Shown here: positions 1 to 6,151 of the stretch, piece after piece
How the letters are laid out: the number at the start of each line of letters is the position of its first letter
How positions within the stretch are numbered: the first letter of the stretch is position 1
Source: Bacteroidaceae bacterium
GTDB taxonomy: Bacteria; Bacteroidota; Bacteroidia; Bacteroidales; Bacteroidaceae
Direction of reading: 5' to 3'
Assembly: GCA_017472905.1 (NCBI GenBank)
Contig: JAFUNW010000297.1
Span: 1-6,728 of the forward strand
Length of the DNA stretch: 6,728 nucleotides
Notes under the pieces: generated by a model
What the model was told of the DNA's origin: nothing
The model's input: only the letters and a program-made list of their open reading frames with translations
The model's database searches: none
Translations under genes and position numbers: made by a program

Positions 1-555
1 GAAAAGCGCGAATACAAAAGCAGCGTTTTCAAGTACACACACGTATGGTTGGGTGCTCTCGCCATTTTCATGTACATGGGTGTAGAAATCGGTGTTCCTT
101 CTATGTTGCCTTACAAAATAGACAATGCAACAGATTATTTGCCTCTCTATTGGGGGGGTATGATGGTTGGCCGTTTCATCGGAGCTGCCATCCTCAGTAA
201 ATTCCAACCGCGTGCTCTATTAACCACTTGTCTGTTGGGGGGAGCTGCTTGTATCGGACTTTCATTCATACTTCCAGGTATAGCAGGAGTATATTCAATG
301 TTAGCAGCTGGTCTTTTCCACTCTGTAATGTGGCCTTTGATCTTTAATTTAGGCTTGCAAGAACTTGGTCCTCATACCAAAGCTGCGTCAGGTATCATTA
401 ATACAGGTGTTATCGGTGCAGCTACATTGATGCCTTTGATGGGTATCGTGGTTGACAATGCAGGTGTTAGCATGGCTATATGCTGCATGTTCATCTTCTA
501 TGCTTACATCATCTGGTTCTGCAACAAGGGTTCTAAGATTGGACTAAGCAAATAA
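1..555 (+). CDS. MFS hexose transporter, GluP/FucP type (C-terminal half, 5' truncated by window edge)
   Basis: The reading frame is open from base 1 to the TAA at 553-555, so 184 residues of a longer protein are present; full-length family members run to about 400 residues or more. The fragment shows six hydrophobic segments (about residues 14-36, 46-68, 71-91, 93-115, 127-151 and 155-174), as expected for helices 7-12 of a 12-helix major facilitator. The pieces YMGVEIGVPS, GRFIGAAIL and LGLQELGPHTKAASGI resemble the fucose/glucose/galactose:H+ symporter family (E. coli FucP, Brucella GluP). It would import a free sugar across the inner membrane. The galactokinase gene 97 bases downstream on the same strand suggests galactose (and perhaps glucose) as substrate; this is inference from context. 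The substrate-binding N-terminal half is outside the window, so fucose or another hexose cannot be excluded. The TTG at 49 is internal and not a start. Confidence 0.88.
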   Translation, partial: EKREYKSSVFKYTHVWLGALAIFMYMGVEIGVPSMLPYKIDNATDYLPLYWGGMMVGRFIGAAILSKFQPRALLTTCLLGGAACIGLSFILPGIAGVYSMLAAGLFHSVMWPLIFNLGLQELGPHTKAASGIINTGVIGAATLMPLMGIVVDNAGVSMAICCMFIFYAYIIWFCNKGSKIGLSK

Positions 556-558
556 TAA

Positions 559-602
559 AAAAGGAAAAAGCGGTTTATCCCTAACGATTTACCGCTCCTT
601 TT
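559..602 (+). terminator. Intergenic hairpin between transporter and galK
   Basis: Four bases after the transporter stop, AAAAGG (559-564) and AGCGGT (569-574) pair with ACCGCT (591-596) and CCTTTT (597-602). This gives a 12-bp stem with a 4-base A bulge on the left side and a 16-base loop. The 3' arm ends in TTTT, so it could be a weak intrinsic terminator. No promoter consensus of the Bacteroidetes type (TAnnTTTG) was found between it and galK. Partial read-through or a processing and stabilising role is therefore more likely than a full stop. Confidence 0.5.
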
Positions 603-652
603 ACATAAAAACGCAATTTTATTATTATCATAACCATTTAAATTTAAAACAT

Positions 653-1813
653 ATGAGACTTACTATTGATGATGTAAGAAGTCGCTTTAAGAAGCACTTT
701 AACGATGCTGAAGGTTCAGTTTATGCTTCACCGGGTCGTATCAATCTGATTGGTGAACATACCGACTATAACGGTGGATTCGTATTCCCTGGTGCTGTAC
801 AACAAGGCATGATTGCAGAAATCAAACCAAACGGAACACGTACAGTACGTGCCTACTCTATCGACTTAAAAGATTATGATGAATTCAACATTGATGACGA
901 AAAAGGTCCTAACGCAAGCCACTTCCGCTATGTATTCGGTGTTGTTCGTGAAATGATGAAGTTAGGTGTTCCCGTAGAAGGTTTTGACACAGCTTTTGCC
1001 GGTGACGTCCCCCTCGGTGCGGGTATGTCCTCATCAGCCGCTCTCGAAAGCTGCTTCGCTTTCGCATTGAACGACCTTTTCGGTGACAACAAGATTGACA
1101 AAATGACCTTAGCCAAAGTTGGTCAAGCAACAGAACATAATTATTTAGGTTGCAAATGTGGTATTATGGATCAATTCGCTTCTGTTCATGGAAAGGCCGG
1201 TTATTTAATGCGTCTTGACTGCCGCAGTGGAGAATTCCAATATTTCCCTTGGAATCCGCAAGGATATAAACTTGTACTTGTAAATTCATGTGTAAAACAC
1301 GAATTGGTAGGTTCACCATACAACGATCGCCGTCAAAGTTGCGAAAACGTAGTTGCAGCTATAGCAAAACGCCATGATGGAATTGAAACTCTTCGTGATT
1401 GTACTTGGGAGATGTTAGAAGAAGTAAAAGCTGAATGCAGCGAAGAAGATATTCGCCGTGCAACATACGCTATCGGTGAAACCGACCGCGTTTTGGCCGT
1501 TTGTGAAGCTCTTGAACGTGGAGATTACGAGACCGTTGGTCAAAAGATGTATGAAACACACGAAGGATTAAGCAAAGATTACGAAGTTAGTTGTGAAGAA
1601 CTTGACTATCTCAACGACATTGCAAAAGATTGCGGAGTAACCGGTTCCCGTATTATGGGTGGTGGTTTCGGAGGATGTACTATCAACCTGGTAGAAGACG
1701 CTGTTTATGCATCTTTCGTTGAAACAGTGAAGACCAAATACAAAGAGAAATATGGCAAAGACCCCATCATTATCGATGTTGTCATCGGTGATGGTTCTCG
1801 TAAATTGGTATAA
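653..1813 (+). CDS. galK: Galactokinase
   Basis: GalK transfers phosphate from ATP to alpha-D-galactose to give galactose 1-phosphate, the first committed step of the cytoplasmic Leloir pathway. The 386-residue product is normal family length and intact. All GHMP-kinase landmarks are visible: the galactokinase signature at residues 27-42 (PGRINLIGEHTDYNGG, with R29, E35 and D38), the phosphate-binding loop LGAGMSSSAALE at 121-132, the likely catalytic aspartate D173 in GIMDQ, and the C-terminal glycine motif GGGFGGC at 336-342. The ATG at 653 is chosen because the galactokinase N-terminus starts at the expected distance before the signature. The upstream sequence is an A/T-rich stretch containing the palindrome TTTAAATTTAAA (637-648), without a Shine-Dalgarno, as is common in Bacteroidetes. 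It probably shares a transcript with the transporter upstream and ends at the hairpins downstream. GalT and GalE are not in this window. Confidence 0.97.
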   Translation: MRLTIDDVRSRFKKHFNDAEGSVYASPGRINLIGEHTDYNGGFVFPGAVQQGMIAEIKPNGTRTVRAYSIDLKDYDEFNIDDEKGPNASHFRYVFGVVREMMKLGVPVEGFDTAFAGDVPLGAGMSSSAALESCFAFALNDLFGDNKIDKMTLAKVGQATEHNYLGCKCGIMDQFASVHGKAGYLMRLDCRSGEFQYFPWNPQGYKLVLVNSCVKHELVGSPYNDRRQSCENVVAAIAKRHDGIETLRDCTWEMLEEVKAECSEEDIRRATYAIGETDRVLAVCEALERGDYETVGQKMYETHEGLSKDYEVSCEELDYLNDIAKDCGVTGSRIMGGGFGGCTINLVEDAVYASFVETVKTKYKEKYGKDPIIIDVVIGDGSRKLV

Positions 1814-1836
1814 TAGATTTTAATCACATACTTTTG
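1805..1836 (+). promoter_or_regulatory. Possible Bacteroidetes-type promoter at the end of galK
   Basis: TACTTTTG (1829-1836) fits the Bacteroides -7 consensus TAnnTTTG exactly, and a TTG (1805-1807) lies 21 bases upstream where a -33 element is expected. Transcription would start near 1842-1845 and meet the terminator at 1879-1943 about 100 bases later. The motif is short and AT-rich DNA produces it by chance, and it overlaps the first downstream hairpin, so this is a weak call. Confidence 0.2.
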
Positions 1837-1870
1837 AAGATTCGGCTAATAATAATTAAAATCTTCGAAA
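1832..1870 (+). terminator. Hairpin just downstream of galK
   Basis: TTTTGAAGATT (1832-1842) pairs with AATCTTCGAAA (1860-1870) over 11 bp with one G-T wobble, leaving a 17-base A/T-rich loop. It begins 18 bases after the galK stop. The following sequence TTCTTCTTA is T-rich but not a clean T-run. It may be the first of two tandem terminators or a 3'-end stabilising hairpin for the galK message. Confidence 0.5.
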
Positions 1871-1878
1871 TTCTTCTT

Positions 1879-1943
1879 AGGCACAAATTATATAAGATAA
1901 AAGAACTAAAAATCTTTTTACTCTATATGATTTGTGCCTTTTT
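1879..1943 (+). terminator. Strong rho-independent-type terminator of the galK unit
   Basis: AGGCACAAATTATATA (1879-1894) pairs with TATATGATTTGTGCCT (1924-1939) over 16 bp, with a single G-T wobble at 1889/1929. Inside the loop AAAAGA and TCTTTT can extend the stem. The right arm runs straight into TTTTT (1939-1943), the layout of an intrinsic terminator on the + strand. The left side has no matching A-run, so it should act mainly in the galK direction. It insulates the arabinose operon from galactose transcription. Confidence 0.75.
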
Positions 1944-2014
1944 CTCTTCGAGGGGTTATACCCGATATAGATTACTTCTTCATTTATTTTAAAGCTATTA
2001 CGGAGTTTTTTTCA

Positions 2015-2071
2015 ATATAGGTTCAAGCACAAAGTATCTAGATACTTGCCTATATATCTTAAGATTTTTTT
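2015..2071 (+). promoter_or_regulatory. Nested inverted repeats with perfect 16-bp palindrome
   Basis: AAGTATCTAGATACTT (2032-2047) is a perfect palindrome. It is flanked by a second inverted repeat, ATATAGG (2015-2021) with CCTATAT (2049-2055). Both can form in one folded RNA or cruciform structure, and C2030 can pair with G2048 across a one-base bulge. Immediately after lies the 10-bp palindrome ATCTTAAGAT (2056-2065) and a run of seven T (2065-2071). It could be a protein-binding operator or a terminator-like or leader hairpin. The T-run favours an RNA-level role if transcription passes through; perfect symmetry at DNA level favours a dimeric regulator. The function is unknown. Confidence 0.4.
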
Positions 2072-2078
2072 AGACTAG

Positions 2079-2094
2079 ATTTCAAGATTGAAAT
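2079..2094. repeat. Inverted repeat ATTTCAA-GA-TTGAAAT
   Basis: Two 7-base arms, ATTTCAA (2079-2085) and TTGAAAT (2088-2094), are separated by two bases. The element is the size of a dimeric-regulator site and lies in the control region about 175 bases before the mutarotase start. No known motif was recognised. AT-rich DNA yields such repeats by chance fairly often. Confidence 0.3.
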
Positions 2095-2164
2095 TTCAAC
2101 TAATAAACCTATTTATTACATATCTAAAAACAAAACAGCTTTAAAAGGGATTAAATACTCTATT

Positions 2165-2180
2165 TATGTTATATAACATA
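2165..2180. promoter_or_regulatory. Candidate operator (possible AraR site): perfect 16-bp palindrome
   Basis: TATGTTATATAACATA is perfectly self-complementary and lies 87 bases before the preferred mutarotase start. AraR of B. thetaiotaomicron is a dimer that binds a palindromic operator upstream of the arabinose genes, so a symmetric site in this place is expected. A weak -7-like box TATTTATG (2161-2168, one mismatch to TAnnTTTG) overlaps its left edge, which would suit repression by promoter blocking. The assignment to AraR is inference; I cannot recall the published consensus well enough to match it. Confidence 0.4.
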
Positions 2181-2209
2181 TAAACAAAGAGCACAACCTA
2201 ATAAAATAA

Positions 2210-2224
2210 GTGTTATTTTTACAC
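2210..2224. promoter_or_regulatory. Second candidate operator: imperfect GTGT...ACAC palindrome
   Basis: GTGTTATTTTTACAC has four paired bases at each end and one further pair inside (A2215/T2219). It sits 43 bases before the preferred mutarotase ATG. It shares the half-site TGTTAT with the palindrome at 2165-2180 (2167-2172 and 2211-2216, 44 bases apart, close to four helical turns). The inner TATTTTTA (2214-2221) is one base off the Bacteroidetes -7 consensus TAnnTTTG, but no clear -33 TTG was found at the right distance. It is either an operator copy or chance. Confidence 0.35.
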
Positions 2225-2267
2225 CCAAAAATTGAATATTATTAATAAATCTATTAGCTACACAATC

Positions 2268-3437
2268 ATGAAGTACATGAAAAGTATTGTTTTAAGCTCA
2301 GGTATAGCATTGGCTATGCTAACATCTTGCGTGCCTCAAACCACAAAACAAGAGTCGATGACTTTGTCCGGTTTGAATCCTACTGATTTCAAAAAAGAAG
2401 TCAATGGTAAACAAACGGATCTCTATGTATTAAAAAACAAAGCAGGCATGGAGGTTTGTGTAACAAACTATGGTGGACGTATCGTTTCAATCATGGTTCC
2501 TGATAAAAACGGCGACATGAAAGACGTTGTTTTAGGACTAGATAGCATTGGAGCCTATTTGCCAGAAAATAACCAAACCGATTTTGGTGCGTCTATAGGC
2601 CGTTATGCGAACCGTATCAATCAAGGAAAAATTATTGTTGACGGTGAAGAAATTCAATTACCACAAAATAATTTTGGACATTGTTTACATGGTGGTCCCA
2701 ACGGATGGCAATACCAAGTTTATGAAGCTAATCAACCCAATGACAGCACAGTTGTATTGGTTATGAATTCTGCTGATGGCGATGCAAACTTCCCAGGTAA
2801 TGTAAAAGCAACTGTAACATATAAACTTACAGCTAATAATGCGATTGATATTGATTATACCGCTACTACAGACAAAAAAACAGTAATCAATATGACGAAT
2901 CACTCCTATTTTAATCTTTCAGGAGATCCCAATTTAAAGATTACCGATCACATTCTTTATGTAAACGCAAACAATTACACTCCGGTAGACAGCACCTATA
3001 TGACAACAGGAGAAATATCTCCGGTTGCTGGTACTCCTATGGATTTCACTACGCCGAAGATTGTCGGAAAGGATATTGACAATTTTGATTTTATTCAATT
3101 GAAGAACGGCAACGGTTATGACCACAATTGGTGTTTAAACACAAACGGAGATGAAAATCAATTGGCAGCTAAATTATCCAGCCCCATAACCGGTATTACA
3201 TTAGAAGTTTATACCAACGAGCCCGGTGTACAAGTTTATAGCGGCAACTTCCTTGATGGAACAGTTACAGGTAAGAAAGGTATTGTATATAATCAACGAA
3301 CAGGAATATGTTTGGAAACACAGAAATATCCCGATACACCTAATAAATCCCATTTAGATGGATGGCCTTCAGCCACATTAGAACCGGGTCAGACTTATAA
3401 TAGCCGTTGTATATTCAAGTTTGGTGTAGAGAATTAA
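2268..3437 (+). CDS. galM: Aldose 1-epimerase (mutarotase), lipoprotein
   Basis: Mutarotases interconvert the alpha and beta anomers of free sugars such as galactose, glucose and arabinose. Using the ATG at 2268 the product has 389 residues. It begins with a lipoprotein signal peptide: lysines near the start, a hydrophobic core, and the lipobox LTSC with the lipidated cysteine at residue 21. Acidic residues do not follow the cysteine, so a periplasm-facing anchor is more likely than surface export. Family motifs are all present: GRYANRI (111-117), LHGG with catalytic His141, NHSYFNL with His212, D285, and the probable catalytic base E350 in CLETQKYPDTPN. The frame is open back to a TTG at 2232, but that start would add 12 polar residues before the signal peptide. 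An ATG at 2277 is equally plausible and leaves the cysteine at residue 18. The symporter gene follows after 35 bases, suggesting one transcript and delivery of the transported anomer. Confidence 0.94.
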   Translation: MKYMKSIVLSSGIALAMLTSCVPQTTKQESMTLSGLNPTDFKKEVNGKQTDLYVLKNKAGMEVCVTNYGGRIVSIMVPDKNGDMKDVVLGLDSIGAYLPENNQTDFGASIGRYANRINQGKIIVDGEEIQLPQNNFGHCLHGGPNGWQYQVYEANQPNDSTVVLVMNSADGDANFPGNVKATVTYKLTANNAIDIDYTATTDKKTVINMTNHSYFNLSGDPNLKITDHILYVNANNYTPVDSTYMTTGEISPVAGTPMDFTTPKIVGKDIDNFDFIQLKNGNGYDHNWCLNTNGDENQLAAKLSSPITGITLEVYTNEPGVQVYSGNFLDGTVTGKKGIVYNQRTGICLETQKYPDTPNKSHLDGWPSATLEPGQTYNSRCIFKFGVEN

Positions 3438-3472
3438 TATTATTATAAATAAAAAGTTATTAAGTTAAAGAA

Positions 3473-5392
3473 ATGAGTTCATCAGGATTTGAAACCATTG
3501 ATTTTGTCATCTTTGGTGCGTACATTGTAATTCTTGTGGCATTAGGATTATTCCTTAGCCGTGACAAGGATGGAAAAGAGAAAAGTGCTAACGATTACTT
3601 CTTGGCAGGTAACACCTTAACATGGTGGGCTGTTGGTGCATCATTAATTGCTGCAAACATTTCAGCAGAACAATTTATTGGAATGTCCGGAACAGGATAT
3701 GCAGATGGTATTGCAATTGCTGCATACGAAATTATGGCAGCTGTAACATTAATTGTTATCGGTAAATTCTTACTCCCGATAATGATTGACCGCAAAATTT
3801 TCACCATTCCTCAGTTCTTGCACGAACGTTACAACGATGGTGTCGGTTTAGCATTTTCTATACTTTGGTTGTTCCTTTATGTATTTGTAAACTTGACATC
3901 TGTTGCATGGTTAGGAGCGCTTGCTATTGAACAGATTTTAGGTGTACAAGGTGTTATGGTCAGCATCTGGGGCTTTGAAATCTCTATGCAAATGCTCATC
4001 ATCATTGGACTTTTTGTTGTTGCCGGTGTATACTCTATTTATGGAGGTTTAGCTTCTGTTGCATGGACTGATGTTATGCAGGTTACATTCCTTGTTGGTG
4101 GAGGATTGATCACTGCTTACGTAGCTCTTGATCAAATGGGTGCAGTAATGGATGCTGATGCATTCGGAGCTTTTGGACAAATATTCAAAGATTTGACGAC
4201 CGGTGAACATTTAACCGATCCTCACTTCCATTTGATTATTCAAGAAAGTCACGACCCTAAAGCTTATGCCAATGTTCCGGGTATCGTAGCTGTTGTTGGT
4301 GGTGTGTGGTTAACAAACTTAGGTTATTGGGGATTCAACCAGTACATCATTCAAAAAGGTCTTGCAGCCAAGAGCATTGATGAAGCAAAGAAAGGACTTA
4401 TCTTTGCCGGTTTCTTGAAAATTCTCATTCCGTTCGTGGTTGTTGTTCCCGGTATCTGCGCTTACTACATCATGCAAAATCCAGAAGCATTTGACAGTCT
4501 TAATCTACAAGGTGCTATCAGTCGTTCTGATGATGCTTATCCTTGGTTAATCCGTAACTTCACTCCGACCGGTATCAAAGGATTATCTTTTGCAGCATTG
4601 ACAACTGCCATCATCTCTTCTTTGGCATCTATGTTCAACTCTACATCTACCCTCTTTACTATGGACATTTACAAGAAGTACATCAACAAAGGTGCTTCTG
4701 ACAAAAAGTTGGTAAACGTAGGTCGTCTGACAGCTCTTGCCGCTTTGGTTATTGCTGCTGTAGCAGTTAAACCTCTGCTCGGTGGTCTTGACCAAGCTTT
4801 CCAATACATTCAAGAATACTCAGGTTTCATTTATCCGGGCATCATCACCGTATTCGGTTTAGGTCTTCTATGGAAGCGTGCCTCATCTACCGCAGCCATC
4901 TGGACTTCAATCTTGACCATCCCAATGGGTGTAATCTTCAAGATTTGTTTGCCAGATGTAGCCTTCCAACTTCGTGCCGGTTACATATTCATCATCCTCG
5001 TAACATTCTTCATCCTTATCTCATACCTCGACAAGAAGTTTGTAAAAGCTGAAGAAGTTTCTGCCAGTGATAAAGCTCAGATGTTGAAGTGGTCGAAAAT
5101 TATCGGAGGTGTAGGTGTAACATTCATCATTGCCGCTATCGTAGTTGTAGCTCTTGGCACATCTACTTCATGGTCTGCTTATCTGAATGATATAGGTTTC
5201 CAAGCTTTCATATTCTTTGGCGTATTAGTTGGTTGCAATGCTGTATGGCTTTATAGTAACTCACTTGATACAGTTAAAGACCCGAAAGCATTACCTATCA
5301 ATCTCAGTTTATTTGCTACGACTCGTGGTTATACTTGGGGTTCATTCGGTATATGCGCTATTACAGCATTGCTTTACATATTCCTTTGGTAA
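3473..5392 (+). CDS. Sodium/sugar symporter, SSS (SGLT) family, probable L-arabinose importer
   Basis: This 639-residue inner-membrane protein closely resembles the Vibrio Na+/galactose symporter vSGLT, which couples sugar entry to the sodium gradient. Shared stretches include DYFLAGNTLTWWAVGASL from residue 41, AANISAEQFIGMSGTGY (60-76), GGLASVAWTD (191-200), YWGFNQYIIQ (285-294) and AIISSLASMFNSTSTLFTMD (379-398). By recalled vSGLT numbering, sugar-site residues Q69, E88, N260, K294 and gate Y263 correspond to Q67, E86, N282, K316 and Y285. Sodium-site positions A62, I65 and S364/S365 correspond to A60, I63 and S382/S383. The protein is nearly 100 residues longer than vSGLT, mostly because a segment with two extra hydrophobic helices (about 542-562 and 575-597) lies before the final helix. 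The ATG at 3473 follows an A-rich stretch. Arabinose specificity is inferred from araR and araD downstream; galactose or glucose cannot be excluded. Confidence 0.93.
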   Translation: MSSSGFETIDFVIFGAYIVILVALGLFLSRDKDGKEKSANDYFLAGNTLTWWAVGASLIAANISAEQFIGMSGTGYADGIAIAAYEIMAAVTLIVIGKFLLPIMIDRKIFTIPQFLHERYNDGVGLAFSILWLFLYVFVNLTSVAWLGALAIEQILGVQGVMVSIWGFEISMQMLIIIGLFVVAGVYSIYGGLASVAWTDVMQVTFLVGGGLITAYVALDQMGAVMDADAFGAFGQIFKDLTTGEHLTDPHFHLIIQESHDPKAYANVPGIVAVVGGVWLTNLGYWGFNQYIIQKGLAAKSIDEAKKGLIFAGFLKILIPFVVVVPGICAYYIMQNPEAFDSLNLQGAISRSDDAYPWLIRNFTPTGIKGLSFAALTTAIISSLASMFNSTSTLFTMDIYKKYINKGASDKKLVNVGRLTALAALVIAAVAVKPLLGGLDQAFQYIQEYSGFIYPGIITVFGLGLLWKRASSTAAIWTSILTIPMGVIFKICLPDVAFQLRAGYIFIILVTFFILISYLDKKFVKAEEVSASDKAQMLKWSKIIGGVGVTFIIAAIVVVALGTSTSWSAYLNDIGFQAFIFFGVLVGCNAVWLYSNSLDTVKDPKALPINLSLFATTRGYTWGSFGICAITALLYIFLW

Positions 5393-5404
5393 CACAATAA
5401 CAAT

Positions 5405-5440
5405 AGCAAACAATTGGTGGCGAGCCACCAATTGTTTGCT
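5405..5440 (+). terminator. Strong hairpin between symporter and araR
   Basis: AGCAAACAATTGGTGG (5405-5420) and CCACCAATTGTTTGCT (5425-5440) form a perfect 16-bp stem closed by the tetraloop CGAG, starting 12 bases after the symporter stop. The following TTCAATTTAAATTC is T-rich but lacks an uninterrupted T-run, so complete termination is doubtful. It may reduce read-through into araR and araD, or protect the 3' end of the mutarotase-symporter message. Its DNA symmetry also allows a protein-binding role. Confidence 0.55.
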
Positions 5441-5461
5441 TCAATTTAAATTCAAAAATTA

Positions 5462-6139
5462 ATGCCTACCTATTATAATATCAACCCTCAGTTCTACGTA
5501 TCAGTAGATTGCATAATCTTTGGATTGAATCAAGGTGAACTCAGCATACTTTTGCTGAAGCGAAACTTTGAACCAGAGAAAGGAAAATGGTCTTTAATGG
5601 GTGGATTTGTTCAAGAAAACGAAAGCGTTAATGCTGCAGCCAAACGTGTATTAAAAGAATTAACAGGCTTGGAAAATGTTTACATGGAACAGGTCGGAGC
5701 GTTTGGAGAAGTAGAACGAGATCCTGGTGAACGAGTTATATCTGTAGCGTACTATGCCCTCATCAATGTTGATGAGTATGACCGAAAATTAGTTGAAAAA
5801 CACAATGCACAATGGATCAACGTCCATGATATGCCGGAGTTAGGATTTGATCATCCGGATATGATAGAAAGAGCACGAGATTTGATGAGACAAAAAACAT
5901 CACTTAATCCAATAGGACTTAATCTTTTGCCCAAACTTTTTACTCTGACTCAAATGCAGTCCTTATATGAAACCATACAAGGCGAACCTATAGATAAACG
6001 GAACTTTCGTAAGAAAGTCGCAGATATGAACTATATTGAGAAAACCGATTTTATTGATAAATCAGGCTCTCGACGTGGGGCATATCTTTATAAATTCAAT
6101 GACAAAGCATATAGCCAAGAATCAAAATTCAAACTTTAA
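5462..6139 (+). CDS. araR: Nudix-domain transcriptional repressor of arabinose use, AraR (NrtR family)
   Basis: The 225-residue protein has an N-terminal Nudix-fold domain (about residues 8-140) and a C-terminal winged helix-turn-helix (about 150-215, ending in RRGAYLYKF). The architecture and operon position match BT0354 of B. thetaiotaomicron. That protein is a dimeric repressor that binds DNA without ligand and leaves it when L-arabinose occupies the Nudix domain. The Nudix box (G48 to L70) is degenerate: G48, E54, R62, E66 and G69 remain, but the catalytic-helix glutamates expected at 63 and 67 are V63 and L67. Hydrolase activity is therefore unlikely and the domain should act as a sugar sensor. 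R204 and R205 lie in the wing region; one might be the counterpart of the DNA-intercalating arginine reported for BtAraR, which is inference. The ATG at 5462 follows an A/T-rich leader. The gene lies inside the operon it probably controls, implying autoregulation. The next gene starts 12 bases downstream. Confidence 0.92.
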   Translation: MPTYYNINPQFYVSVDCIIFGLNQGELSILLLKRNFEPEKGKWSLMGGFVQENESVNAAAKRVLKELTGLENVYMEQVGAFGEVERDPGERVISVAYYALINVDEYDRKLVEKHNAQWINVHDMPELGFDHPDMIERARDLMRQKTSLNPIGLNLLPKLFTLTQMQSLYETIQGEPIDKRNFRKKVADMNYIEKTDFIDKSGSRRGAYLYKFNDKAYSQESKFKL

Positions 6140-6151
6140 GAAACAATACGT

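Larger units (their letters stand above)
1814..2267. other. 454-base non-coding region between galactose and arabinose cassettes
   Basis: No credible reading frame is present on either strand in this AT-rich stretch. Going left to right it holds a hairpin at 1832-1870, a strong terminator at 1879-1943, a short GGGT-TAT-ACCC repeat at 1953-1963, nested inverted repeats at 2015-2055, an inverted repeat at 2079-2094, a perfect palindrome at 2165-2180 and an imperfect palindrome at 2210-2224. The density of symmetric sequences and the position upstream of the arabinose genes mark it as the control region of that operon. Which element is the operator cannot be decided from sequence alone. Confidence 0.75.

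Noticed and set aside
637..648. Palindrome TTTAAATTTAAA just before galK as an operator
   Set aside because: It is low-complexity A/T sequence in the usual A/T-rich translation-start context of Bacteroidetes; symmetry here is easily fortuitous.
909..1130. Minus-strand reading frames of 62-73 codons inside galK
   Set aside because: They lie wholly within an intact, motif-complete galactokinase and show no recognisable protein features; they are shadows of the coding strand.
1953..1963. GGGT-TAT-ACCC inverted repeat after the galK terminator
   Set aside because: The arms are only four bases, too short to call as an operator or hairpin on its own.
2076..2083. TAGATTTC as a -7 promoter box for the arabinose operon
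   Set aside because: It is one base off the consensus and has no TTG at a suitable upstream distance; the nearest TTG is about 27 bases away.
5229..5462. 77-codon plus-strand frame across the end of the symporter gene and the following hairpin
   Set aside because: It overlaps the conserved symporter C-terminus in another frame and runs through the hairpin, with no recognisable domain.
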